A stretch of DNA of 64,000 nucleotides from Pyronema omphalodes (taxonomy: Eukaryota > Ascomycota > Pezizomycetes > Pezizales > Pyronemataceae), in assembly GCA_024516155.1 (NCBI GenBank), contig JAJJXM010000004.1, positions 248,001-312,000 of the forward strand, given 5' to 3'. The notes beneath the pieces were generated by a model that made no database searches, was not told the DNA's origin, and worked only from the letters and a program-made list of their open reading frames with translations. Shown one piece after another: positions 1 to 10,639 of the stretch (position 1 is its first letter; every line of letters starts with the position of its first letter). The position numbers and the translations under genes are program-made.

Positions 1-1066
1 CGTTGGGGTATTGGCAAGCGGGTTTGTAAATTGAGCAAGGGATAAATTTACATGGCAATTTTCGTGAATATCTTGGGGGTCGGTAGTCTAGCCCAACGGG
101 TCCTTCGGTGGCAGCATTGGCTCGATCGAACGCCTCAAGGTTACTGGCTCTGAGAGACGTAATGATTGAGCGGCGTGTGCTCCTCGTAAATTCTTGCCAG
201 TATGATCGCACTGACTTACGGTGCTGAATTCTTTGTTCGAAAGTGAAAGGTGCAGCTTTTGAGCGGCGGACACCTTTCCTGAGTACCGGCCAGTTTGGTA
301 GAGATGATTTGCGCTCCTGTTTAATATTGGGTAAACCGGAATCAAGAGAAGATGAATCACTCTCCAGATACTCAGTAAAGTATAGCTCATTATCGACGAC
401 TTTGGCTGCTGTGCTAACGTCTGGTTTGCCTGGGCCTTGTCCTTCGCTTCCCCAAACATTCTTCGAGGCGGAATTACCAAGACCACCGTAGACATTGAAA
501 GAAGTGTTGGAGCTGTCGAGATACTCATCAAAGCAGTCCCTCCTAAAATAATCACTGTCAAACTCAGAAATGAATTCACCACCGATAAAGCTGTGGTCGC
601 TTAAAAAACTGGGGCTGCTGACAACGCGTCGTTCGGTGGAAAATTGTTGCTTTCTGTTGGAAACTTCCGGATTCCGATCTCGATTGGGACTGCGAAGACG
701 ACGGTTGAAGTCAGACACATGTTCTAGGAACCTTGCATGGTGCTGAGTGTAAGGCGGTGCAATTCCCAGGCACACAAAAAAAGCAGAATGATTGTCGCCA
801 TAAAATATTTCCGCTGCCAGGATTTCTGCAAGTGTGCCATCGGTGGTTGAGTTCTTGTTGTTCGTGAGAGGAGGATAATTCGCCTGAACTGCTGGAGTTT
901 TCCCGATATAATTCTTGGAACTAGCTCGATCTTGAGCATCCAATATCTGAGTGCCACTGTCGTTTCGCTCATGTTGAATCTTGGGCCGAGCGGTTCGGCC
1001 TTGAAAATTGTCGGGAAATTGTTCTTTGAGGGCCCAAAACTCTGTGATAATCTGATCAAAGTCCAT
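1..1066 (-). CDS. Hypothetical protein, 3' end cut by window edge
   Basis: A reading frame starts at the ATG at 1066-1064 and stays open for 355 codons to the left edge, so the gene is partial. I read the whole frame on the reverse strand and saw no stop. The product is hydrophilic and rich in Ser, Asn, Asp and Arg. It begins MDFDQIITEFWALKEQF and has an acidic middle (DSDYFRRDCFDEYLDSS). A basic segment follows (RKGVRRSKAAPF, then QRIQHRKSVRSYWQEFTRS). I see no signal peptide, no membrane segment and no family I recognise. Shorter frames read here on either strand are shadows of this one. The last 50 bases of the window could already be intron, because a TGTAAATTT site lies near position 50, so the C-terminal residues are uncertain. 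The nucleotide side is clear; the function is unknown. Confidence 0.75.
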   Translation of the reverse strand, partial: MDFDQIITEFWALKEQFPDNFQGRTARPKIQHERNDSGTQILDAQDRASSKNYIGKTPAVQANYPPLTNNKNSTTDGTLAEILAAEIFYGDNHSAFFVCLGIAPPYTQHHARFLEHVSDFNRRLRSPNRDRNPEVSNRKQQFSTERRVVSSPSFLSDHSFIGGEFISEFDSDYFRRDCFDEYLDSSNTSFNVYGGLGNSASKNVWGSEGQGPGKPDVSTAAKVVDNELYFTEYLESDSSSLDSGLPNIKQERKSSLPNWPVLRKGVRRSKAAPFTFEQRIQHRKSVRSYWQEFTRSTRRSIITSLRASNLEAFDRANAATEGPVGLDYRPPRYSRKLPCKFIPCSIYKPACQYPN

Positions 1067-2322
1067 GGCTGCAGAATGCTTCCTTCTTGTCGGTGGTAGG
1101 ATATAAAGATGTGTGAAATCAAAGACAGATGTTGAAGCAAACACAGACACAGATGGTAAGACAAACACAGATGATCAAGCAAAGATAAATTGTGATGCGG
1201 ATGGGTATGGGTATGATATAAGCAAGAGAGATGGAGAGGTAAAGAGGGATATCTGGTAAAGCAAAGAGCAGTGATAGGGTAGACATGAATGTGGTAGACT
1301 TGAAGTAAAGCACAAGCGACGTTGATAATGACCCATCTTACTTACTCGGCTTCCATTTTCTTCTGTACTAATTCTTTATCACCCCTTGAAGGTACTATAA
1401 TGACGGGCGGAAGGGGTTAACATTACACCAAAGATGCGGACTCGGTAACCCGAATCATCAGAGCGGAATATCTGAAAATTACCAACGTGGAGGAACGGAC
1501 TTCTATATAATCACCTAACAATGCATACCAATTAGGAATCAATTTCCATTCCTAACTTACGTTCATGAGTCTTGGTTCCTCCACACCTCCATCACTCCGA
1601 TAATGTACATACTCCTCCATATCACCTCCTCGTCTTCTGTTCGCGGCCAACATCTCGCCATAATCCCACCTCCGGCTGCAGGTCCATGGTTAAAATCACC
1701 GACGACATCACCAGCGCCGAATTTACCTACAACTTCCAATAGCACATATACCCCAATGCCAGTGGAGGCGTTTTTGCAACTCATACGACCTGAGCCTCGG
1801 TAATTCTTTGATAAGGAAATGGGGTTTACGTTTTCAGGAGATCAATGACGTTTTAGCCGGGTTAAGAACGGTAGCGGTATCTTGGATTACGCTGAAGCGA
1901 ATGTAGAGATCAGTGAGAGATGTTTATGCAGGAGCGAGTGATTCCTGTTGATTACGTAATGTTTCATCCATTATCCGGTAGGAACACTGTCTTTGGTGTA
2001 CGATGGTTTGAGTAGGGTCTTATGCAATTATTGGAATTAACTTGAATGCATTGTGTATCCGTGACTCTTAGCATACGTTTTACTATTCTCTCCTCGTCTT
2101 CGATCGCAAGAGTACATAATATGCACTTCTCCGCATATGCGCTAAGACTAACCTCCATCGCGACTTACGACTCTACCATCATTTTCATCACAATTCTATC
2201 ACTTTTTTATCTCCAGACCATGATACAAATATAAAGGAAGGCTGCAGAAATGAATAATGCGCATCTCAAAGACTTCCTTTTACAATACATATTAATCATT
2301 TTGGCTAATGTCTTCAACAGGT
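1067..2322. other. Intergenic, upstream of the edge gene and tRNA
   Basis: There is no convincing gene here. The 1140-1320 stretch is a purine-biased (GA-rich) 5' region of the edge gene. A short GC-richer island at 1600-1800 carries 66-73 codon frames on both strands. One plus-strand frame from about 1687 reads like protein (MVKITDDITSAEFTYNF) but is broken by a stop after 18 codons. It may be an exon relic or chance. Confidence 0.5.
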
Positions 2323-2412
2323 GTCAAGGTGGTGGAGTGGTTAACACGTTCGCCTGCTAACTTGGTACAGCGGATGCCTTCGGGCGCGCAGGTTCGAATC
2401 CTGTCCTTGACG
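2323..2412 (+). tRNA. tRNA-Ser (anticodon GCU) with 9-nt intron
   Basis: A full class II cloverleaf can be drawn. The acceptor GTCAAGG (2323-2329) pairs with CCTTGAC (2405-2411), and G2412 is the discriminator. The D stem GTG/CAC encloses a loop with GGTTAA. The anticodon stem TTCGC (2349-2353) pairs with GCGGA (2370-2374) only if nine bases after the purine 3' of the anticodon (2360-2368) are removed, which is the canonical tRNA intron position. The anticodon GCT is at 2356-2358, giving a Ser tRNA for AGC/AGU. A variable arm GCC-TTC-GGGC and a T arm GCAGG-TTCGAAT-CCTGT follow. The long variable arm fits tRNA-Ser. CCA is not encoded. Confidence 0.93.
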
Positions 2413-2416
2413 CACC

Positions 2417-2421
2417 TTTTT
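2417..2421 (+). terminator. RNA polymerase III T-run terminator
   Basis: Five T residues begin four bases after the tRNA discriminator base, the usual pol III stop signal. Confidence 0.75.
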
Positions 2422-3345
2422 GTTGATTGTTTTGCCATCAGTCCAATGGGTCAGGCTGGATGTGCTTGTAGCGCTTAGTACAGAGGTCCGTACGGACTCT
2501 GCTTGCACAGCGCATCATCATCATGCATCCGATATATTTCATCACCCAACTACCACCCTGAGCAGACAAAACAATTAGTACTGTTAGTTGCCATCAATAT
2601 TGAACATTGAATTTCTCCGTTGTATTCAACCAGTATGATCTTATGTGCTTGAGTCATTTCAGTTTCTTCTGCATCTACATCCAGTTTCATTTTATCCTGG
2701 ACGTTGTCTCGCATTGTGCTTTATATCCCGTGTCATCTCATGTTCTATAAATCAGATCGAGTAAACTTCCATCCTTTTATTGAGGAAAAGTTATTAGCCC
2801 ACATGACTCATGGTTCAAATCTTCACTTTATGCTGTTTGGTCATGTACATGTGTGCAAGATGAAATGCCTTTCTACACCAGTCCAAAGCAGAAAATTAAT
2901 CGTAACCTTTTAATCATCCGGTATACAGCATTCCCGAAACAAACTGCAGTTGAAGAACAATATTAACTTACACTGTTGGGTATGGTGCTGAAAAGATTGA
3001 CGTGGTGGACAAATTGGGCTATCCAGGTAGTACACTGTGGATGCTGTGAGTATAATGGTGCATTTTTCAAACTGCATTCCAATTAGCGTCACCGAGGGGG
3101 CATGTAAACGGACAAAATTTATTTCATATTAGACTGTTACCAATAGTACATTATTATTCCGAATATTACATTACTCGATTTTAATTTTTTTTTTTCATTT
3201 TATTTTAAGATTTACATCGAAAACACTCAGTACACAATCAATTACTACAAAATTCCACAAAGCATTTAAAAACTCAGAAGCGTAGCTATACGTATGTCGC
3301 TGGGAGGTGGCCAGTGATCGAGGCCGTTATCGGCTCGTTCTCGCC
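2422..3345. other. Intergenic, no gene seen
   Basis: AT-rich sequence with scattered frames of at most 69 codons and no coding character. A T-rich run lies at 3187-3210. Confidence 0.5.
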
Positions 3346-3585
3346 TTAGGATATCGACTCGCGTCCATACCATTGGTTTCGACGGTCTCGTGAGGCGGAA
3401 CGCTTCGATCCGGGAGAGACTGAGTAGGTGCGTTTGAGCTTGTTGTGAGCTTTGTGTCGCAGGTGGGCGACGAAGAGGATGATTTCGTTCCACATGCGGC
3501 TGGTCGTTGGTGGCAGGAACAGGGCGATGTTGGGAGGCGTTGAGGTATTGCGGGCAGAAGGACGAGGGTATACGCGGTTACTCAT
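3346..3585 (-). CDS. Possible small basic protein (79 aa)
   Basis: An ATG frame of 79 codons lies in a short island clearly richer in GC than the AT-rich DNA on both sides. The product is basic, with Pro and Ser early (MSNRVYPRPSARNTSTPP), a hydrophobic centre (MWNEIILFVAHLRHKAHN) and an Arg/Ser-rich tail. No family is recognised. An overlapping frame of 75 codons (3266-3493) is also open, so the island may be a spliced gene or a relic of one. Composition is the main support; there is no flanking functional context. Confidence 0.33.
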   Translation of the reverse strand: MSNRVYPRPSARNTSTPPNIALFLPPTTSRMWNEIILFVAHLRHKAHNKLKRTYSVSPGSKRSASRDRRNQWYGRESIS

Positions 3586-5059
3586 TGATAAAGCAGGAAA
3601 AGAGTTTTGGTCAAAAATTTAATTGATCCATTGTGGTCGTTACATTGTCTTTTTTGAATACTCATTCTATGCTATATATTCTAATGCATTTCAGCTCTTC
3701 CTTGCATTTGGATACCTATGTTGGAATACTAGAGTGCGTCTATTATCTTCTATGTCTATCCTGTAATTCTGCTTTTGATCGATCCCATATACTATCACCG
3801 GATAACCTCGCCATATCCAACTTGTGCTCCATGCACCATATAACCTTTCGCCGCGCCATCGTTCCACCTCACAAACACCTTTCTAATGACTCATATCATA
3901 AACGCTCACTCCTCCTAGTGTGAGCTATTTGACTGATTATTCCACGCAAAATATTGTATATAAACCTATGCTTGAGCTAATGGCTCACAATTGTCAAAAC
4001 TCGTCTGTCAGGACCTAATAGCCACAAACAGTGAGATTGTAAGGTGCAACCGCACTATCTTGGCGTCATGGGCTCGGACTGTCTATGCTGCGCTGAAGAG
4101 TGATTAAACAGATCACACACCTAGTGGTAGGAGCTATAATAGCTGAAAGGTTACTCCATTTGGGGAGTCGAGATCCCTGGTTTAATCCTTTACGGAACGA
4201 TGCACCAATTCATGAATGGGAATTGCTGTTTCCGCTGAACTCTGCTTTGTTCGACTGAGATTGTGGATGTTGGGGCAAGCTGTGATACACATACTGTGAG
4301 CTGATATCTAGTCGGGCGGGGGTGGGAACAGTATCAGAACGGCTATCATTTACAGCAGGGATAAGTGCTATCCATTTTATAATTTTTATCATGGAATACA
4401 GTCCTCGATCGCTGGAGAGGCAATATCTTCCTCTCCTTTGACGGGTTGAACGCAGATTTAGATATCTTAACGCTGTATTGTTTTGATACTGAGTTTTGGT
4501 TTTCTGGGCTAATTAATGTTGGTCAATTCTATGACTTGCACTCATTCTATGATAACTGCGAAGCATTCATTAAACGGGTACTTTCTAGTGATTGCACTGG
4601 GCGAGTGACATAGCTCGCATGTGGAGGTCACTCGGGTTACCAGGATGATGCCGGGTTCGATTAGTAGTCTCGAGGGTGCAATACTAGCGATACCCGTTAG
4701 TTTCTAAGGAGTCCCTCAGTATGTATTACAATGACCATGTATCTCAGCTTGATGTCCTGGGCAGTCTACTGTTTTCATTGGAGCAAAACCATAGACCCGG
4801 CCGTAGAAAGGGATCGCTAACGATTCTATGCAAAGTCACAACAAGCTGCTATACCACCTGTTCTTTTACCACCCTCCCCCGAGTTCATCTGCTCCACCCT
4901 CTATGTTCAAAATGACCTATTCGCTCCTGATAAAACGCCATTTTCCCGACCCATCATCTTGATCATTCCTCGCTATTTCAGCTAGTTCCTCTTGGTTCAA
5001 CACACCCACGTCTCTGACAACTATCAACGACATACCTGACCATTATCTAGCCCTAAGCC
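3586..5059. other. Intergenic with two tRNA-like relics
   Basis: No protein gene is evident. Two stretches resemble tRNA or tRNA-derived sequence without forming a complete cloverleaf. At 4115-4195 a GTGGTAGGAGC motif is followed about 50 bases later by GGTTTAATCC. At 4606-4672 TAGCTCGCATGTGG is followed by GGGTTCGATTAG. Both have the order and spacing of pol III A and B boxes. The last 150 bases are the promoter and leader of the next gene. Confidence 0.4.
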
Positions 5060-5659
5060 ATGGGTATCCCTCTCTACGTTGAGCCCACAATAGCCACCCC
5101 GGGTGATGCTTCACCTAATTCCGAGACCCCTGATCGGGCCCATGGGACACAAGACGACCAACACACTCAGGATGATCACCAAACTGTACACCCTTCCAGA
5201 GCCTCGCTACTGGATCTCGATGGATACTCTGACAGCCCCAACCGGCGTAATCTTCGACGAACTGCCGTCGAAATATTAGCCGCCAGAACATCAGTGCGCA
5301 ACTATCATTCCGCATCCCGAGCTTATAATCCGCGATATCCGCTTCCAGTATCCACTCGGCCCGATCGTGTTCGGCTACGTGACTACAGAATGCCTGAAGA
5401 TTACTTAGATTCCGGTCATGGTAGGAACATCGACGTAGATACTGATCACGACAGCGACACGGAAATAGTACCGCCCATAACTCGTCCGAGAAGACGGATT
5501 AGAGCCCCACCGGTGGAATTCCGTTCTATTATACGGAGAGATAGAAATAACCTGTCGGATCTAGAGCTAGAAGATTGGACGGCTCATGTGGTAACTGTTT
5601 ATAGACCACGTGCCTCGCAAACTCATGATCGCACCTTTCCGAATGGTGAGTTGCGTTAA
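5060..5659 (+). CDS. Hypothetical disordered acidic/basic protein (199 aa)
   Basis: A single-exon frame with a good start context (AAGCCATGG). The product is hydrophilic throughout. An N-terminal part is rich in Asp, Gln and His (DDQHTQDDHQ). A middle part has many Arg residues, including NRRNLRRTAVEILAARTSV and RPDRVRLRDYR. An acidic patch (DVDTDHDSDTE) is followed by a basic run (RPRRRIRAPP). Near the C-terminus, NLSDLELEDWTAHVV may form a helix. There is no signal peptide and no membrane segment. I recognise no family. It converges with URB2, about 0.9 kb downstream on the other strand. The frame is long and balanced enough to be real. Confidence 0.7.
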   Translation: MGIPLYVEPTIATPGDASPNSETPDRAHGTQDDQHTQDDHQTVHPSRASLLDLDGYSDSPNRRNLRRTAVEILAARTSVRNYHSASRAYNPRYPLPVSTRPDRVRLRDYRMPEDYLDSGHGRNIDVDTDHDSDTEIVPPITRPRRRIRAPPVEFRSIIRRDRNNLSDLELEDWTAHVVTVYRPRASQTHDRTFPNGELR

Positions 5660-6568
5660 TTCTATGGCGGTTTGGATAGCAGGGTTTATTGCGGTAATTC
5701 TTGGGGTATTCGTACTGCTTGTAATGGATGAAAGTCAAAACCCTGGTGCCAGGATTTGTCGCTTTCGTGGTTGAGTGATGGTGCATGATGGTGTTTCTTG
5801 GCGCAGCAAATGTGTTTCTCGAGCTATCTATAGTTCGCGTTTACTTTGTTCTGAACCTTTAGAATTATATGCTTTCGAAATTCAACTTATTTGTTTCAAA
5901 ATCCAAGGCCTAAACGGCCTATGTAGATGATTATATTTGCGAGGCAAGCTGCAGCGTGTACACAACGAGTGATACATGATGCATACATGTACATAAAGTA
6001 ATATGACTCGGTCTAGCGTGCATACGTGGTCCTTATGTGGCATACATGCAATTTGATACTCCCAAAAACTTCGTGATATCTTGTAGTGCATGGTGCACGC
6101 TACATAAACGAGCACCTTCCACGAGTCGAGGTACTACAGGGGTCTAATGAAGCCATGAAACACAGTGACTTTATACCCAATTCCCCAACCCATCTCGATA
6201 GGTGCTTACGAAGTACTCTAATTTGAGAATTATTGAAATACAATATTCACATTTGTCCCATCAGTCTGATGATCGGAATGGATTTCTACTGCTAATACCG
6301 TCCGTTTACCAGTCATCAGAATAGTACTCTCAGTAAGCACAGGTGACAAGTGGAATCTCGGGGTTTCCTCATCCACCTGCCACCAAAAACATCAAAATCA
6401 CAATAGCCAGATCATCAACGTCACCAATTCCACGATGATGGTTCATATATAAATGGGATATGCAAAACTCTATTTTCCCATCCCTAGTCACAAAACCCTA
6501 TTACCCTACTTCCATTAAATCAAAAACTTTTCAATATACCGTCGCCTATATCCATAACCATTCAAACA
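5660..6568. other. Intergenic between convergent genes
   Basis: This stretch should hold the 3' ends of the 199-aa gene and of URB2. Frames here are at most 85 codons. The 6000-6115 part is rich in ACATAC/CATGCA words. Nothing functional is recognised. Confidence 0.5.
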
Positions 6569-9500
6569 TTACACCCTCTCTCCCCTACCCTTTCCAAACT
6601 CTGTCCAGAGTCCCCTAACAACAGCTCTACCCTCTCCTCCCATACGAGCCGTAACCCTTCTAACTCCTTCTCTTCCTAATACCTCAAGAACCTTCTCTAT
6701 TCCTTGAGTAAGCTCCTTCCTAACCTCACCCTCCATTCTCTCTTCCAACACCCTCTTGACAAATGTCTCCAACACTGGTCCTACTACATTCCCTACCATC
6801 TTTCTCTCTTTACTCCTGTCAGAGTCCGTCAACTCAGACCTATGACTCCTGACCGTAGAAACAGGAGGATCACAGAACGTCTGCAGTACACGAGCTAGCG
6901 CACGGGCTGATGTGATACTGAGGGGAGCACTGTAGGGAATCCAGGGGGGGTGGATAGCTTTTTCTGTCTTCTTCCTTGATAATCTCGGGGTGAACAAGTT
7001 TGTCATCAATACCTGGAGCAGCGAGACGACCAAGTGGTAACGTCCACGAATACGATGGCGGTGGAGGGCGAGGATAGAAGACAAGATACCGGTAAGGGCG
7101 GTAAACAAGGTATCGGGGTTTTCGGTAATCATGGGACCGGATGAGGAGGCGGTTAGAGTAAGCGAGGAGATCGTGGTGTCGAGATTGTGCTGAATTATGC
7201 TCCAAGGGTGGGAGCGAAGGAGGGTATTAATGGAGTCCGTGATAGCAAGGAAAGAAGCTGATGTGGTGGCCTTTGGAAGGGCAAGAAGGAGGAGGGAATG
7301 GATGTGCGAGAAGACATCGACTGATAATGCTAACTCTTCGGGAGAGTCGGGTTTGGTGGTGGAAGTGATGAGGAGGTGAACGAGTGACCAGGTGTGAGTA
7401 GTTCCCTCGGGGGAGAGAGCGGCATTGACGAGTTGAAGGGTGAGCTCCCTATGGACCGAGACAGGAAGGCGAGTAAGGAGGTTTTGGTAGAAACGGAGGA
7501 GCTCGGACTGTTGGGAGTCGGCGATAGATTCAGTTGCAACCAGGGTGAAGGCAGTAGTGTTCAACATATCCTCGATGCTTTCGGAAACTGCACAGACGAG
7601 ACCAACAGCCTCAACGACACGGTCTGAGTCGCTGGTTCCGTCCTGCCAGCTCTGGACGACATTGCCGGTGATACGGGCAACAAGCTTCACTGCTGAGTCC
7701 CGGTCATCACGCTCAAGCGCCCAAACATCACGCCAGTACTTGAGGTGTGCAGGCTCGAATCTGTCGGCTTCCAACAACTTTGCAAGTCTTTCCAGGAACT
7801 TTCCGCGGATCTTTTCAAGCGACTTAGTATCCTCATCCGTCTTATGGGTCCAGAACTCGGTGATAACAACCCAGCACATCTCGAGCTCCCCGGCGGTGAG
7901 TTTCTTGCTCTTGACAGTAGAAGAGGTCAATTCCAACAGGGAGTTGAGGTACTCCTTAGTCTTGCCTTGCTCGCGGTTGACGAATGCGTGAGACAACAGA
8001 CGGCGGAATGTAGGTGCAACACCAGGGTGCTGGAACCATGCTTTAATGGCCTGGCAGTCGGTGGCCATAAAGGCGCTGGTGGCACTCATGCGCCAGAGCT
8101 TGAACATCAGAGGACGGACGTTAGAGTAGCCTGCGATGTCAAGGAGTAGAGAGGCATCGAGGATCCTTTCTCTGGAGGCACGCTTCAAAGCCTCGAGAGG
8201 GTACTGCAGAAGGCAGGAGATGATGAAATCGTATTTCGCTCCAGCATCTGCCCCGACCTTAGGAGGTTTAGCAACTTTGGCTGACATCTCCTCGGTTGAG
8301 ACAGTGAAGGGTGCAAGGTTGGCGATGAGGGCAGCAAGAATTGCTTCTGTTCGGAGTTAGTAGCATCCCCGAGCAAGGAAGAATGTAGGGTTCATACCCT
8401 TAACAGCCGGGAACTCATAGACTTCAGGTCTTTCAACAAGGGTCTTGCAGATCTTTCTAGAATCCACAATTCCCTCAACAGACTCCGTCGTCAAAGCAGA
8501 CTGAAAGAGGTTATCGACAAACTTATTCCTGTGCCCAGCGTCGATCTTCTCCAAAACAGGCAGGTGTCCTCCAGTTACCGCCACCGCAATAACCAATCCA
8601 AAATTCTCTTTCGATGCTTCTGCAACATTTCCATTCCAACTCCTTCCACTCTTGAAAGCCTTATCCGCAAGCTCAAGAAGCATATGCACCCCCTTAATCG
8701 CTTCATCATCATCCGTCTCCTCCACCACCCTCATCAAAACCTCGGACGCAAAAACAGCCTCCCTCCTTATCTTCTTCTCACCCAAGATCTTCACCGCATC
8801 CTTTACAGCATTTTCCAGCAGCTCCGGAGCCAGATCACCAATCCTCACCAATACTCTCCATGCCATCCACTCGTTATCCACCTTTCTGGCAACCTCAACC
8901 ATCTCCTGGAGCACGCCAGATTTAACGAGCTGGTTCTCCGTATCCTCCCTCCTAATACCTCTCATCAAAGCATCCAACACAACCCACTGCTTCTCTTCCG
9001 TAAGCTGCTTAGTAATTTTGACAATCTGCGGCGCGGTCAACGCAGTCTCAACCTTTGCCGCAAAGATTCTGGCAAGCTCATCACTTCTCCAAACTCCTCC
9101 CTCCTGTCTCAAGGCAATCGACCATCTCTCGATGAATCCAGTGATATCTCTCGCCTTTACAAAACCTTCAACCACAAGCTCGAGAACCTCAGTAACCTGT
9201 TTGTCCACAACTGACTTGGAGAGAGCGGTGAAGAGTGCATCTGTGAGCTCTGGTACTGATGGGTGGAGGAAGGAATCGAAATCGATAGCAAGGACAGCAC
9301 GGACGAGAGACCAGCGGGGGGCATCGGTGGAAAGAGAGGCGAAGCGAGTGATGATCTGTGATAACGTGGTGGATGGTAATGCAGTATTGGTTTCAATGAG
9401 GACAGCGAGAAGGTCGGCAATGACTTCGGTTCCTTCAGGTGAGGGGGAAGCTGAGTCGAGGGACAAGCCGGAGATGACAGATAGAAGAGCAGTGAACAAG

Positions 9501-10639
9501 GCGCCGATAACTTCGGGGTCGGTCTTTGAACGCTTGCTCTGAGAATCGATGGCGATGCGGAAAAGGACGGAGAGGTGGGTGTTGTTGCTGGATGATTCGG
9601 TTCCGGACATTTCGATGTCCTCGGAGCGGAGGGATGCAAGAAGAGGGATAAGATCTGTCGTAGCTACCTTAGGAGGGCCAGGCTTTGCTCCGGCAACGAC
9701 TGGATACAGAATATCGTAGGAGAAGATGTTTTCTGCGATCATAGACTCGAGGATAGTCTTGAGCTGTTCGTCGATGTTGGGGTTGGTAAGGAGTGCTGAA
9801 GCTGGTCGGAGACAGTTCTCTGCCCATGTTGTTGAAGTCTGTCATGTCACTCGTCAGAATTGCTGAAAGAAAAACTGTACAGCAGAAAAACTTGAGTGGA
9901 ATATGACGCTTAATACCTTCTTCACATTAGAAACACCCCAGACACTACCCCTCCATAGCTCCGTCACCGCCTCAGTCCAGCTATGATCCACCTCCTGTTC
10001 CCCCTCCAGCAACTTCACCGCTACATCTAAATACCCTCCCAAGATGGCAGAGCAAGCCTCCGGTGAACCCTTCATAGCTGCAGCAACATAGCTCTCCTTT
10101 CCAGCAATCTTTTTCAATACTCCAAGCACCTGTGTAATCTCCTGTAGCAATCCTGTCGTTCCCTCAATATCCCCAGCCTTGATCTCCTCCATCGTCTTTG
10201 CTACTAATGGCACAAAACCATGCCTCCTCAGAGTTCCAGCAACTACACTCGGTTCAACCGCCTCCAATAGTTCCCCGAGGAAGGACCAACATTCCAACGC
10301 CGCACGTGCAGCCCGGCCAGCTTCCTTCTCATCTTCCTTTAACCGCTGTACTAGCCATTCCAGTAACCATTCGTTTCGGCGGGGGAAAAAAAGTTCGTTA
10401 GTTCCGTTGTATAGATCGCGTGCAGTTGGTAATAGTGTAAGAAGCGGTGTGCCACGAGTTCGAAGAAGCTTTGTTATCGAGGAAGTTTTCTGGGTATCAT
10501 TCTGCATTCATTAGCTATTTGAACTCGATGAAGCTTTTACAGTAATCAGAAGAAGTAAGGACCGGCCAATTGAGGAATCTGGGGAATTTTGGGGAGGCGA
10601 TAGCTTACTCACGGTATCAATTTCCATTTTATGCGGCAT
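6569..10639 (-). CDS. URB2: Urb2/Npa2 family ribosome biogenesis protein
   Basis: Four exons give 1276 aa: 10639-10613, 10501-9917, 9838-8398 and 8346-6569. The three introns (111, 78 and 51 nt) begin GTGAGT, GTATTA and GTATGA and end in AG; the last has a clear CTAAC branch site. The coding sum is a multiple of three. The C-terminal 180 residues carry the Urb2/Npa2 signature: an RxRGRYHLVVSLLQVL block at about residue 1117, then ARALARVLQTFCDPP, then a helical end with LTQGIEKVLEVL. The rest is an alpha-helical repeat-like scaffold. In yeast, Urb2 is a nucleolar protein of early 60S pre-ribosomes and works with Npa1/Urb1, Dbp6, Nop8 and Rsa3. Yeast Urb2 is about 1170 aa, so the length fits. 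The first exon has only nine codons (MPHKMEIDT), and its second ATG could be the true start. Confidence 0.88.

Noticed and set aside
1687..1800. Protein-like segment MVKITDDITSAEFTYNF as a dehydrogenase-like relic
   Set aside because: A stop follows after 18 codons and the resemblance is too short to support a family.
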